From assembly GCA_018398815.1 (NCBI GenBank), contig CM031596.1, positions 65,618,607 to 65,682,606 on the forward strand: a stretch of DNA of 64,000 nucleotides, written 5' to 3'. The translations under genes and the position numbers were made by a program. Below, in pieces: positions 30,058 through 42,780 of this stretch (position 1 is its first letter; every line of letters starts with the position of its first letter). The stretch comes from Conus ventricosus. Lineage: Eukaryota > Mollusca > Gastropoda > Neogastropoda > Conidae. Under the pieces are notes generated by a model that worked only from the letters and a program-made list of their open reading frames with translations, was not told where the DNA came from and ran no database searches.

Positions 30058-31057
30058 NNNNNNNNNNNNNNNNNNNNNNNNNNNNNNNNNNNNNNNNNNN
30101 NNNNNNNNNNNNNNNNNNNNNNNNNNNNNNNNNNNNNNNNNNNNNNNNNNNNNNNNNNNNNNNNNNNNNNNNNNNNNNNNNNNNNNNNNNNNNNNNNNNN
30201 NNNNNNNNNNNNNNNNNNNNNNNNNNNNNNNNNNNNNNNNNNNNNNNNNNNNNNNNNNNNNNNNNNNNNNNNNNNNNNNNNNNNNNNNNNNNNNNNNNNN
30301 NNNNNNNNNNNNNNNNNNNNNNNNNNNNNNNNNNNNNNNNNNNNNNNNNNNNNNNNNNNNNNNNNNNNNNNNNNNNNNNNNNNNNNNNNNNNNNNNNNNN
30401 NNNNNNNNNNNNNNNNNNNNNNNNNNNNNNNNNNNNNNNNNNNNNNNNNNNNNNNNNNNNNNNNNNNNNNNNNNNNNNNNNNNNNNNNNNNNNNNNNNNN
30501 NNNNNNNNNNNNNNNNNNNNNNNNNNNNNNNNNNNNNNNNNNNNNNNNNNNNNNNNNNNNNNNNNNNNNNNNNNNNNNNNNNNNNNNNNNNNNNNNNNNN
30601 NNNNNNNNNNNNNNNNNNNNNNNNNNNNNNNNNNNNNNNNNNNNNNNNNNNNNNNNNNNNNNNNNNNNNNNNNNNNNNNNNNNNNNNNNNNNNNNNNNNN
30701 NNNNNNNNNNNNNNNNNNNNNNNNNNNNNNNNNNNNNNNNNNNNNNNNNNNNNNNNNNNNNNNNNNNNNNNNNNNNNNNNNNNNNNNNNNNNNNNNNNNN
30801 NNNNNNNNNNNNNNNNNNNNNNNNNNNNNNNNNNNNNNNNNNNNNNNNNNNNNNNNNNNNNNNNNNNNNNNNNNNNNNNNNNNNNNNNNNNNNNNNNNNN
30901 NNNNNNNNNNNNNNNNNNNNNNNNNNNNNNNNNNNNNNNNNNNNNNNNNNNNNNNNNNNNNNNNNNNNNNNNNNNNNNNNNNNNNNNNNNNNNNNNNNNN
31001 NNNNNNNNNNNNNNNNNNNNNNNNNNNNNNNNNNNNNNNNNNNNNNNNNNNNNNNNN
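30058..31057. other. Assembly gap of exactly 1000 N
   Basis: A run of exactly 1000 unknown bases, the usual placeholder for a scaffold join of unknown size. Sequence to its left continues at 52866 and sequence to its right begins at the equivalent of about 8946. Confidence 0.99.
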
Positions 31058-31059
31058 GG

Positions 31060-31706
31060 GGTAGTAGAAACCCCTAAATAAAACCTTGATTAACAACATT
31101 ACGCAAATGCAACAAAAACTAGAGCAGGACCTTTCAAAATACAGCAAAACCAAACGAAGGTATTCTGCTGCCTTTAATGCTGTTACATATGTTAATTACT
31201 GGAACATCGACTATTAAGCGCTCTATCAGCAGGAACGAGTGTTGGTCTTTTAGCAACGGGCATAGGCGCACCCGCAGCTTTACCTTAGGCGGTTTGTCTT
31301 TAGCTCTCGGCCTGTGTTCATTAGCTGTAGGTGCGGCTGGCAAAAAAATTAAAAACTAAACTCCAAAAGCACACAGCTATGGTTCAACTAATAACAGCTA
31401 AACTTAGCTCGTTTAAACTGACAATAAATAAAGCGTAGTTGACTCAAACATCACGGATGAAGAATTTAATTCGTTTACAGCGCCGATTTTGATGACTACA
31501 AAAGACAAAAGTTTGATCTTCAAAGAAGGCAGAGGACCAAGTTTTTCTCAACAGCAGACGCCGAGCAGATAAAAAAGGAATGCTTAAAAAAAGTAAACGA
31601 GACATTAAACTCTGTTCTAAACAGCTCACAGTAACAACGCCAAAAGGTGTTTATACTTTAGTTATGAGTCCAAGCGCAAAAAGACCGTTGATATTGATTT
31701 GATTAA
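31060..31706 (+). CDS. Gene V copy B, 5'-truncated by the gap
   Basis: Begins at the VVETPK-equivalent codons and runs to the stop at 31704-31706. The hydrophobic centre is at about 31200-31330. It has its own set of indels (near 31080, 31165, 31285, 31435, 31545), mostly different from those in copy A. Confidence 0.6.
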
Positions 31707-31761
31707 GCGTTGTTTTTTTTTTAATTTAAATAAATATGTTGGCTTAGAAAAGAAAGACAGC

Positions 31762-34700
31762 ATGGCTAAGATATATGAAGGTCCAGATGAATTGTTTGAA
31801 GGAATGCTTGAGAGAGAGCGTTTATCAAGAGCACTGAATGATATTGATTTAGAAGTCATTGACCCAACAAACGTACAGGCAAGTGTTGTTCATGCTATTC
31901 TCAAGTTCCAGGCAAACTAACAATAGACCCGCCAGTTAAAGTAATGTTAGCTGTTTTAATCGACTATGTAAAAATAAATGAAGAAAATCTAGAAGTCTGG
32001 GTCTCAACTAAACAACAGACTATTCTTTCTCTAATGACTTAACACCCGGTTGGGCAGACGAACTGCTTACACAGTTTGACGCTGCCGCTGAAGAAGCTAA
32101 AATGAGAGGCTCTGGTTGGTCAGAGGGCGAAGTCTTAGAGATTAGATTTAAAAACAGGACTAAGTATGCAACCGATTGTAGCAAGGCTTACATTCGCTAC
32201 CTCGGGAGTTGGTTTAAAGAGAGCAGTTTTAAACATAAAAATTCAGACAACAAATGTTTCATGTGGTGCGTTCTTGCAAGGCTGCATTCATGTCGCGAAC
32301 ACGCAGAAAGAGTGACTAACTATCGGCAATACGCCAAAGATCTTAATTCAATGGAATATCCTTCCTGTTAGTGTAGACCAAATTGATCAGTTTGAAGAAC
32401 AAAACAAACCCAATAACTGTTAATGTATACACATGGGATGAGGAAACAAATTTGTGTGCCAATTAAGTGTCCAAAAACAGGTCCAACTATAGGCGGACCA
32501 CGCCAAGCTCATGTGGACCTTACTACTATATGTTTTCGCCAGCAGGGCTGCCATTACACATTGATACGCATCTATGAGCAGACTATTAGCGCATACTTCA
32601 AGCATGAACATAAACAAGAATTCTGTAGAAAATGTTTAACAACGATTCCAACCGCTCAAGCCGGCTTGAACAATAAACATTGTTAAAAGTTATGTAGACT
32701 GTAGCAGAAACTAACTACTCCCCCGCCAGGATCTACAGTTAGTTTTAAGAATGGAAACGGCTGCAATCAAGTCCATAGTAGTTTACGCAGGACTTCGAGT
32801 CGGCTTATTGTTCCTTATGAAGGGCCAGCACCACAATAAACTTCGGAAAAACAGTCTAAGGGAGTAATCTTCAGATTTGTTCATTTGCCTCATTAATGTT
32901 AGGTCGGATGGCGTTTACTTCCCCCGAGCCAGAATTATATAGAGGGCCGATGCTGCAGAACCATTCTTAAATCGCATGCTGCAAGTGCGTAACCCATGTT
33001 CTGATATTCTAAACTTAGCTGAAATCATAATGGGCGCCTGTGCTAGACCAACAAAAGTATGACACAGCCCGACATTGTTGGATTTTGCGGTTTAGAGCTA
33101 TCGCCCAAGAGTGTTAAACCCCACAGTATGAGACCATGATCACACTTAGTGGGAAGTTTAGGGTGCAGCGCACAGTAAATGCAATCTTCAACTAAAGTTT
33201 GATCCAAAGCACATGGGAGCTGCCTGTATTTTTTCACAATTTGCGAGGTTATGATCTCACCTTATAAATGCAAGCAGTGCAACCAGGCCTTCAGGTAGCT
33301 TGCCAATTGCACAGTCATCAGAAAAGTACATGTGTTTTCACTTTAAATACATGTCTTTCTACGACTATATGCAACACATTGATGGGCTCATTAGAGGCAC
33401 TGCTATGTCCTTAAAGTCTGCCAATAAACGGAAAATATTTTGACTCAACTCGTGTTAGAAAGGGTGTTGTACCTTATGAAATTCTATGAAACAGTTGGGA
33501 AAGGTTTGACCGAAGAAGATACTCTTCCGCCTAATAGGGAGCGTCTTTTCTAGTCTTAGAGGAAAGGGTCGCTTTCGTTCAGCGATTCCTGATTCACAGG
33601 CATGCTCAAGAGGCTCGCAAAAGTTAGATTGTTCAAAACGATGGTGGACTATCATGACTCCTATTTAATGGCAGATGTATGTTTGTTGTCGGAGTCCTTT
33701 GAAAATTATAGAAAGACCTGCATGAAACCATTACAGTTTGGATCCTGCGCATTTATTTCAGCACCCGGATGTGCTGGGACGCTTTCTTAAGTTTACTGGA
33801 GTACAGATTGATTTATTGTCAGATGTACAAATTGATTAGGACTGATTGAAAAACGGATGGTGGGTGGAATTAGTATCGCGTCGCATAATTACTGTAAAGC
33901 AAACAACAAAATACTGGACGACTATGATCGAGTAAAAGGTCTACTATCTTATGTATTAGAGCTAAACATCTGTATGGTTGGGCTATGGCGCAATCAACTT
34001 CCTTACGCCACTTGAAACATGGTACACAGGCGCGTGATCCTAACAAATTTTCAAAAGCATTAAAGTGGTTGGGCTAGTTTAACGCCTGATCAAAGCGTGG
34101 GTTTTTCATTCTAGAAGTTGACTTAGAAAACCTTATGAACTCTCATGACCTGCATAATGACTACCCATTAGCTGCAGAAAAGAAAAGCTAAAGATGAACC
34201 CAAGAGAGCCGCCTAAACTTGTGGCCTAATCTTCGGGGCAAAAAAAATTATGTCTGTCATTACAGACTTCTGACAATTTTATTTAAGACATGGGTTGAAG
34301 TTGGACAGCAGTTACTAGTATAATTGCTTTGGCTCACAGAACAGTTCATGGAAACCCTACATCATGATGAACACTGATCTCAGAACTAAATACCACAGAT
34401 CATGCTTCAGGAAAAAAGACTTTTTCAAGTTGATGCCACCCCCCCAGCTGTTTGGGAAAGGGACTATGGAGAATCCTCACAAGCGCAAAAGACGTCAGAT
34501 TGGTCACCAGAGAGAACGAAGCAATTAAGCTAACTTCAAACAAATTTACCAGGACTTCAGAAGATTTCATGATCAGCTTTTTGGCAGAATGATGAAAAAA
34601 GAAAGTCAAAATTAGACAAACCTGTATTTATTGGGTTTACTGTTTTAGAATTATCAAAGCTTTTGATGTTAGAGTTTCTTTATGACTACTTTAAGCCCTC

Positions 34701-35214
34701 GTATCCTGAGTCCAGAGTACTTTACACAGATACAGACAGTTTTGTTATAGATATTCCTACTGAAGACATCTATAAAGACATGGAATTAGAAGTAGCTAAA
34801 GGAGCGAGCGGATGGTATGACACGTCCGATTATCCTAAAGATTCGCCTTTACATTCAATTACTAACAAGAAGGTTTTAGGAAAGATGAAGGATGAATTAT
34901 CTGGAAAGGTGATCAAGGAGTATGTGGGGTTAAGGTCAAAAATGTACAGTATTTCGAGCCAGGAGAAAATCATTAAGAAAGCAAAGGGAATATCTCGCAG
35001 TGTTGTGCAGTCAAACATATCACATGACAACTACAAAGAAGCATTGTTTGGCAATAAGACTTTTCAACATGACAACGTAAAACTGCGATCTAATCTACAT
35101 GAGATCAACACAACTGTTGTAACAAAGAAGTCATTAGATAGAACAAACACAAAACGGGTGTTTGTTAATCCAGAGTTTTCATATGCAATTGGGCACTGGA
35201 GAACCGTAAATTAA
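31762..35214 (+). CDS. Family-B DNA polymerase, copy B, frameshifted
   Basis: Same motifs as copy A. The N-terminus MAKIYEGPDELFEG is at 31762. The exonuclease region (32780-33700) is heavily broken. Motif A DANNLYG-equivalent lies near 33950-33990 and motif B near 34400-34470. Motif C YTDTDSF is near 34722. From 34663 to 35214 it is one open frame of 183 codons ending AIGHWRTVN, whereas copy A is split there by a single missing A. The three-codon upstream ORF is kept (31736-31747). Confidence 0.88.
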
Positions 35215-36164
35215 TTAAAGCGGAACTGTGTCTGGCGGAATTATCTGCAGTTCTTCTTTCACAAAAGATCTTTGAGGAGCTGGTTGTTTTGTTGTGTCAG
35301 TTTCTCGTAAATAATACACGGGCGGATTCATCTTTACAATTCTTTTTATTTCATATGGGTCAACACTCCAAACTGGATCGGTTGCCCTGATGCGAGTGTC
35401 CCCTTCTGCTTCCCCCGGTAAATAAAGGTACCTTACTTTCAATCCAAATGGTAATAGTTTGCTGGATGAAGACTCTCCTTCAGCAACATTTATTGTTTTT
35501 CTTTTGATTGCTTGTACTGGTTTTAACCCTTTAAATTCTTCATTATTCATTGCGCGCAAAACTGAGGGCAATCTTCTAACCCATTCTGTGTTGCGAGAAT
35601 TGTCAATCAGCTCTCTGTGATACTGGTAGGAAAAAAGTCTTTCAGCTAACTGTTTGTTAAAGTTTTCAACTAAAGCCTGTGATCTGTGAACTCCCGGAAT
35701 GCCTCTTTTAATGGTAACTCTATGTTTTAACAATAATTGATTCACTTGGCCTTTAAATTCTTTTCCATCATCAACTTGAATCATGCGAGGGTAAGTTAGC
35801 GGGCCTCGCGGGTATATCAGCTGTATGGCAACAGCAACAGCAGAAGCACTCTTTTGTGTTAATGGTTCTGCATCTTTGTATCTTGAAGCCATGTCAATGA
35901 CTGTGAGTGCGTACTTAAATTTTTTTTCGTCTAATCCTATCAGAGGGTAAATATAGAAGACCCATTTGAGGGGTGTCGTTTGGGGGTTGTATTAACAAAG
36001 TGTGGCCTCTGTATTCGTCTAGGGGCAGGTAAATAAATTTGCCAAATTGCTTGTTTAATAACCATTCCTTTGCTGTTTGTTCACTGGCCCCCCCCGCTGC
36101 TTAGCTTTTGTATTGCTGTGATACCCTTCCAATATCCTTTTGGCGAATAATAGATTTTGTTCAT
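35215..36164 (-). CDS. Integrase, copy B (catalytic core intact)
   Basis: From 35892 down to 35215, one frame of 225 codons holds the catalytic domain. MASRYKDAEPL lies just after the first Asp. QVDDGKEF carries the second Asp and HRSQALVENFN the Glu. The C-terminal part reads GLKVRYLYLPGE..DPVWSVDPYEIKRIVK. The N-terminal 100 or so residues (35900-36164) are in other frames because of indels. The stop lies directly against the polymerase stop. This is the best-preserved copy of the gene in the window. Confidence 0.93.
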
Positions 36165-36166
36165 TT

Positions 36167-36581
36167 TTACTCAGCCAATATTATGTGCAACAAAATACAC
36201 AAGGGTCATACCAACGACAATAAACCCGATTTCTTGCATCTTTTTTTTTTCCCTGATGGTTGATAAAAGTCACTGAATTTTGGTGGGGGCAATGTCTCGT
36301 TTGGGTTTGCCTGTTACAAGATAATATTGTTTTTTTGCTTGATCAACATTTTTTAAAAATGTGTAAGCTGCATGCCCCTGTTTTTTCAGTGTGTCATTAA
36401 TAAATCTAACTGCTCAATCTCTCTTTTCATGGGCGTCTTTTGCAGCTGCTAGTTGCTCCATAGCTTTGTTATGTCTTTTCCCCTCGCCGTCATCCCGCAG
36501 TTTTACTAAATGCGAAATTACTTCCGCTAAAAGCAAGCCATTCACCAAAGCGCCGCCTATCATTATTGCGAGTGAAGCCAT
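36167..36581 (-). CDS. Gene U, copy B (frameshifted)
   Basis: Same start MASLAIMIGGA and same C-terminal hydrophobic helix as copy A, with extra indels near 36115-36360. The stop lies 2 bp before the integrase ATG. Confidence 0.55.
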
Positions 36582-36603
36582 TTTTTATAAATGTATTTTT
36601 TTC

Positions 36604-36834
36604 TTACATATTTATATTGTCTGGAATTATTCCTTGCTTAACTAGAAAATCTTTCGTACAAACGAACCCTGCAACAATAGCAATCAGCTTTGCTGAATCC
36701 TCAAAGTCTAGTTTGCCAAGATCTGCTGGTTTAATTCTTAACAGGTTTTTTACCAAGCATTGATATCCTACACTTAGTCCTCCAATAACAGCAGAATGGT
36801 ATACAAGGTTGGTAACAGTTTTTTCCGTGCTCAT
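36604..36834 (-). CDS. Gene T, copy B (intact frame, 76 aa)
   Basis: One uninterrupted frame: two hydrophobic segments separated by a KPADLGKLDFEDSAK loop, ending IIPDNINM. Shows that the breaks in copy A are not shared and may be errors. Function unknown. Confidence 0.72.
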   Translation of the reverse strand: MSTEKTVTNLVYHSAVIGGLSVGYQCLVKNLLRIKPADLGKLDFEDSAKLIAIVAGFVCTKDFLVKQGIIPDNINM

Positions 36835-36870
36835 TTTTTAGAAAATAAAATAATTATAATTATTAAAAAC

Positions 36871-37112
36871 ATAAACATGATGATCTACTACAGCTACAAG
36901 GCAGCCTAAACCTTCCTGAACTTATGAATGACCAAGTTGATGCCCAAGCTATTATGCCCAAAAAGGAAAGGCTGTATTCTTTGGCAGCATGTGGAAAAAC
37001 AAAACAGTTCCTCGGAACTGAATTCAGCATTGAACAGATTCAACAGATGTCGCCGCAAGACATTTTAAAGTATCAAACAGGTATGAAGCGCAGCTGGGGT
37101 CTAGAATGGTGA
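36871..37112 (+). CDS. Gene P1, copy B (start codon damaged)
   Basis: The ATG of copy A reads ATA here through a small indel. The body and the stop after GLEW are kept, as is the ATGGTGA overlap with P2. PKKERLYSLAACGKTKQFLG is in one frame here, whereas copy A shifts at this point. Confidence 0.55.
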
Positions 37113-37443
37113 AAAGTGTGGGGCAAACGGTTCTTAGTTTGTACACTAAACTAGTCAGTAATTTGCTCCCTTTGATTCTGAACAAGATCTTACGTATGAT
37201 TTAACGCAAGATCCAGTTTTAACAAAGTCAAATTTGAGTCTCTAGGGTGTGATTTATACTATAGATTTGGAACATTTTTATCGCCATTAATCATGGGATT
37301 AATAACTTTTAATCATATAGATTTTATTTCCCTTCAAAATGACCGAGCCCGAAAATCAGCAGAATCAGAAAACACTGATCAGGTGGAGAAAGTAACCAAG
37401 CCAGAAAATCAGCAGAAAACGCTGAATCAGGGGAGACCATTAA
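37106..37443 (+). CDS. Gene P2, copy B (frameshifted)
   Basis: Starts MVKSVGQTVL at 37106. The hydrophobic GLITFNHIDFISLQNDRARKS segment is in one frame here, supporting the joined reading inferred in copy A. Its tail again overlaps P3. Confidence 0.5.
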
Positions 37444-37824
37444 AAATCCTGGCGGTTGAAGCAGGAAAGAAAATTAGCAGAGTGGAACAGACAAAAAAAA
37501 TTAATGTTACAGAATATAACTCTTTAAAGAAAACATAAACAACACCGCCAACGCCAAACAAGTTGATTCAATGCCCCTAATAAAAACTCCATATGATTCA
37601 GGCCTACAGCGCCAAAGTCTCATGGTATATTGAACTTAAAACTGTTGCCCTTTTTGGCGCCATTGCTGCTGCTGGGGGCGGTTTTTTACGGTTATAAAAT
37701 ATATAAAGAATGGCAGCCAAAACAAAAGCAATCAAAAAAATCTGAACCACTAAATACAGAAAACAACAGCACGCCAGAACCGTCAACAACAAAAGATCAT
37801 TTTGATCCATTTCAGATGGAATAA
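37339..37824 (+). CDS. Gene P3, copy B (frameshifted)
   Basis: Starts MTEPENQQNQKT at 37339 and ends FDPFQME at 37824. The membrane segment is at about 37640-37700. Indels differ from those in copy A. Confidence 0.5.
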
Positions 37825-37869
37825 TATTTTAAGAACTTAATTTTAAATTTTTTTAATAAAAAAAAGATC

Positions 37870-38079
37870 ATGGCGTATTATAAAATATGAAGTCAATTTA
37901 AAAAAAGACAGGAGTCTATAAAAGGCATTTCCATAGACCCCGAATTGTAATCAAAGCGGTTGCTTCGGATGTAAAAACTTCATTAAGATCTATGCAGAAA
38001 CGCTGAGCAAGACATTCTCAACGATGACAAGTTTTTTGAGCGTGTGTGTACTATATTAGGCATTTACTATTTAAGATAA
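37870..38079 (+). pseudogene. Gene P4, copy B (broken)
   Basis: Same ATGGCGTATTATAAAATG start and YYLR end as the intact copy A gene, but several indels break the frame. Most look like sequencing errors at homopolymers. Confidence 0.55.
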
Positions 38080-38889
38080 AAACATAAAAATTTTATTTTT
38101 TTGATAATTATAAGATAACTAAATAAAGAAATGGTTGTACTTAGAGGATGACTAATTACAATCTTGAGGTAACTTAATCAAAACTTAATTTTAAAAACCC
38201 TTTAAAAACTTATTAAGAACTTGAAGTAACTTAATTAAAAACTTAATTAAAACTTGGGTAACTTAATTAAAAACTTAATTAAGAACTTGGGCGACTTGGG
38301 GGTAGGAGTGGTGTTGTGTGGTGTACACAGGGGGTGGGGTTAGAAAGGCGTGCGTGCGTGGGGTTGGGGGGGGGGGACGTGCGTGCGTGGTGGGGGTGGG
38401 GGGGAGTGCGTGCGGGGGGGGGGGGGACAAAACACACACACACACAAACACAAAAAAACAACAAACAAACAACAAACAAACACACAATTAAAAGGGCAGT
38501 GCTTTAGGAAAAGTGAAGTGCAGGGCGTTGAAGCAGGTTTTCAGAAGAAATGGGTTTTTCCCGGGTAGGGTTTGGCAAGATGGGTACCGATCATGCATGA
38601 TCTTTACTATATTTAGAACCTTTCAGTTGGCAGCAAGATGGCTCCCGATAAATGCGGGGGGGGTTTTAGGTGGAGGAAAAAGTAAGGGGGTTTGGGGGGT
38701 TTCAATTGGCCCTCATGCTTTGGTTTTTTGTTATTTTTTTAAAAAACCAAGGTCAGGCAGCAAGATGGCTCCGTTCCCCTTGCCTGTGGGGTTTCTTTTT
38801 TAATCCGGAAAACCCCCCCCCCACCGTTTTTTTTCCCCCCCCCCCCCCCCCCCCCCAAACCCCCCCCGCCCCCCCATGGGGACATATTA

Positions 38890-38922
<33 letters not shown>

Positions 38923-40612
38923 AGGCCCATTATCCCACCCTAAAAAGCGTGGGGGGTTTGGACTACTTGAAATTTTAGCGAACAGCGCTATAAAACGGGG
39001 GGCCCAATCGCCCGGGGGAGAAAAGAAGGGGCTCACCCAAGGCCTGGGAGGGAGGGAGGGTGGGGAGGTTTGGGAACCCGCCAGTGGGTTAGCCCCACCC
39101 TTTCTTTTGTATTTTTGAAGCATTTTAAATGAAGATAGTGCTGGTACACACTCCCCTTTCCCCATTCTGGTAGATGTAAAAGGGTCTGCCTGGGGCCCTA
39201 TTAGTTTTGCCAGAACATTCAAAAAATCGCTTTCAGTTGCAAAAGGGGCACACTTAAAGGGGAGATAAAAACGGGGTTAGAATTAAAAAATGTAAAGTTT
39301 TATACCCCTTTAATACACAGATCGCTTGCTCCCTTGAACATAAATCTTTTGGTTAACAACAACAAGTCTGTTTAAAAACGGGGAACTTTTTTCTTGGGGG
39401 GAAAACAGCAAAATTTTTAAAAATATAATTTGTTTTCGAAAATTCGCCGTTTTTACCTCCCCTTTAAAAAAAATGAAGCCATTTTTTTTAAACCAGGGCT
39501 TTGGGCTGTTTTAAGCCAGCTCCCAAAAATCAAGGGTTTTGGGTTTTTTTGGGCTTTGGGGCCCCGACTTTAAACAAAGCAGCGCCTTTTTTAGAAAAGG
39601 AAAACCTTAAAAATCGATAGCCAAACCCCCGTTTTTAAAAGGGTGTATTTTTTGTCAAAAAATTTTTTGCCTTCAAGGGTTTTTCTTTTTCCTTGAGCCA
39701 AACAAACCTTTAAGATACCAATTCGTTCTTCAGTAAACCGGTTGTTAAAAAAACCCACACCCACCGCACAGAAAAAACGCCCCGTGCTTGCCCAGCGTCA
39801 GGGGGAAAAAATGTGGGGGTTTAAACCTAGCCCATGAAAGCCCCCGCTGATTGGCCGGGCTGTAACAGCGAGGCCAGGGGGGGCAGTGTTGGCTGATGTT
39901 TTTTGTGAATCGAGCAAAGCTGGGAAAGGAAGGAGGGGGGTAGGGAAGAATTTGCGGCAGTTTTGTTTTTTTGGGCCCGGAAAAACACACTCCCAATGTA
40001 AAAGGGAGCACGCCACTTTAGGCGGGGGGGTTTGTTCTGAAAACCAGGGGGAAATTTTTTTTTAAATTTTGGGTGTGTGTGTGTTTGTTGTGTGGGGTGT
40101 GTGTGTGTGTGTGTGGTGTGTGTGTGTTTTGTGGTGGTGGTTTTTAAAATTTTAAAGTTGTAGCTGATTCCATGTCTTCCACACAAAAAAATTTCTTAAA
40201 GCGTTTAAAAAAGTATTTGTGATTCAAAAACTTTTTCAAAACTTAGAATCCCCCACGCTTTTTTAAAAACTGAAGCTTTATTGAAATATGCAAATTTTAC
40301 CCAAACCAAAACACTGGGAGAAATAAACCCCCAAAGTGCTGGGCAGGTAGGCGGAAACTAGGAAATTAAAAGTTACACCCCCTGACGAGTTGCAGTCTGA
40401 AAAAAAAGGTGGGAACAGACACCGTTTGTATAAAAGCGCGTTCAGTCACGGCTGTTTTTCCCCCTCGTTCTTTTAGGGGGGGCGGGGTTCAGCCCCGGGA
40501 TTTTCCCCCTTTCGCTACTCTCTGAAAACTTTAGTAAATTAGTATTAAAACGGAAAAACCCTGCACATTTGGGGGGTTTTTTGATAATTTTTTTTAAAGG
40601 CCCTTATTTGTC
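38080..40612. repeat. Right-arm repeats and accessory region, copy B (error-rich)
   Basis: Corresponds to 15900-18370. The CTTAATTAA repeats (38150-38290), G-rich minisatellite (38300-38425) and only some CAAGATGGCT units are recognisable. A run of poly-C/poly-G of about 130 bp (38805-38925) has no counterpart in copy A and looks artificial. Confidence 0.7.
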
Positions 40613-40706
40613 AGAGAACGGGGAAAACCTTTATTCTGGCTCACTTTCCCCCAAAAACGGGTTTTGAGGGCAAAAATTGAGCCAGAATAAAAGGTTTCCG
40701 TTCTCT
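40613..40706. repeat. Right terminal hairpin, copy B (degraded)
   Basis: Same position and outline as 18371-18461 (AGAGAACGGGG...TCACTTTCC...TTGAGCCAGAATAAAAGG...GTTCTCT), with homopolymer changes that spoil the pairing. Confidence 0.75.
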
Positions 40707-40736
40707 CTCTCTCCCCTTCTCTCTCTCTCTAAAATT

Positions 40737-40771
<35 letters not shown>

Positions 40772-40774
40772 TTT

Positions 40775-42780
40775 AAAAACCCAATTTTAAAAGGGGGAAT
40801 CTTAAAACTATCTCAAATTTGTTTCAAGCGTTTTGGCTGTCTTCAGGTTGGGTTTTTTTTGGTTTGCCCCCCGCCGGGTTTAAAAGGGGGGTGGGGCCCC
40901 CTTTTGGGGTTGTTTGCACGTGGGGGTTTGGCCCTGCCGTTTTTTTTGGGCGGCTTTCGGTTTTTGTTTTGGGGTGTTCATAACAACTTTTTCCCCATTT
41001 AGGGCCTGCGGTTTTTTTACTTTTTCTTTTTTGGGGTTTTTTAAAAGTTCCCAATTTGGGGTTTTGCTTAGTTTTTTAACCATTTTTTCTTTAAAAACAT
41101 AGGTTGACCTTTTTAAAAACATTGCTTTTGGGGTGATGTCTTTTTATGATTTTCCAGGTTATATTTTTGCGGGGTTTTTGGTCTTTAATTTTCCGATTTT
41201 TTGCTCAGTTTGTTTGGTTTTTATATTTTTCTTTTTTAAAATGACGGGTTTGGGGGTTTTGCAAAATTGGTTTTGGAAGTGGTTTTAAAGTGCCCCTATG
41301 TAGGTTTTTTTTTCCAATTTTCTGATGCCCACAGTACCCGGGTTTTTCAATGTTGTTGTGGAAGGGACATTTATTGTTTAGGGGGGCTTTGGGCCCCTTT
41401 TCGGGTCCCAATTTGAAAGATTTCCTTTTTTCCCACCCTTTTTCCCTTTTGTTAAATTTTAAATTTTGTTGGATGCTTTTTAATTAGGTTTTTGGGGTTT
41501 GGGGCATACAGATTTACGATAGTTTGACAGTGTTTTTGTTAAATTTTTGGACGGTTTGTGTTCTTTTGGAAATAAATTTTGTTTGGTTTTTAAAAGAATT
41601 TTTTCCCCTATGTTTGTTTTGATTTTCCCTTGTATGGGGGGGTTTATACCACTTTGATTTTTCTTTTCCTATTTTTCTTGCTTTTTTTTTGTGTTTTTGT
41701 CTGGGTTGTATTGAAATTTGTTTTATTGTTTTAATTTGGTTTGGGGTTTGCCCCCCCCCCTTTGGTTTTACTGCTGCATTGTTGAACACTCTTCACTGCA
41801 GGGGACAGGTTTGATAGTCTTTGTTTATCCCCTTGGGAGGGGTCTTTTTTATAGAGGGTGGTGGTTCTTTTGGGGGTGTCTTTTAAAGAGGTGTATCTTT
41901 GGGTTTCTTGTAGGGTTTTATTTATGTGATTGTTGGACCCAGTGTTAGGGTCTAATTTGTTATTCCTTTTTGTTTGCTTCAATGGTAATTTTTTTGGGTT
42001 GTGGTTTTGGAAGTTTTTGCATAGTTTTTTTCCCTTTCTTTTTTTTTTTTTCGATGGTTTTGGATTTTTGGGTTTAGTGCAGAAAAGGAAAAATCGTTTT
42101 CGTATAGTCCGACTTTTTTTCCCGAGTTTTTTTTTGTTTTTTGGGGACAGATAAATTAGCCCGACCAGTTCCCATTTTTTCCTGCACCATAAGGGGTTTC
42201 CCATGGTTAGTGGGAATTGTTGGGGTTTCGGGTTGGGTTTTTTTTCCTTTTGTTTCCGGGTTTTTCTTTTTTGGCTTTTGAAAGAAATGTTTTTTTTTGG
42301 TGTGGAGAATGATTTTTTTTTCTGACCCTGTTATGTCTGTGGGGTTTTCTGGGAAAAATTTCAGGGCTTTGGTGAGTGGGTTCCCCCTTCTATAGATGGG
42401 TAAAATTTTACTATAAAAATGTGATAAATACTGTATTACTTTGTTTTTTGATTTTTTAAACCATTGGATAACTTCGGATGTTTTCCCTTCCAGAGGTTGT
42501 TTCAGAGTTTGTTTTTAGTTCTTTTTTTTTTTTTCCAAAATTTTTTTGTTTAAATTTTGCCTAATTCGATTTGGATGGGTTTCTTAGTCTACATGTTGGA
42601 TTGTTAAAAAAATTTGGGCTTGGGGTTTTTGAGCGTTTTTGAAAGCTTTTTTGTTGTGTGGGCTTTTTCCCTTTTCCTTGGTTTCTATGCGCTCTTTTTT
42701 GTGGTGGGGGTTTTGAGCGGGACGGGCCCAGGAAAGGGGCAATGTCGCCCATATGTTTGGTGGTGGATTAAATACAAAAA
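40775..42780 (-). mobile_element. Penelope-like remnant, copy B
   Basis: Error-rich counterpart of 18530-20430. The conserved [12 protein letters not shown] string survives near 42565, while the GIY-YIG frame is destroyed by indels. Confidence 0.75.

Larger units (their letters stand above)
31058..40706. mobile_element. Polinton-like element copy B, left part missing
   Basis: Begins inside gene V at the gap and ends at the right hairpin (40613-40706). It lacks the ATPase, X, Y, W, Z and capsid-like genes because the assembly piece starts here. Probably the same physical element as copy A. Confidence 0.88.

Noticed and set aside
29962..31153. Long open frames (371 and 380 aa) on both strands
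   Set aside because: They run through the 1000 unknown bases and are not real.
38670..39222. Poly-proline and poly-glycine proteins
   Set aside because: Produced by artificial C/G runs that copy A lacks.
31058..40706. Second Polinton-like element as a biological tandem duplication
   Set aside because: The flanks, Penelope remnant and Sec24 exon are duplicated too, and the break coincides with a 1000-N gap; an unmerged overlap is simpler.
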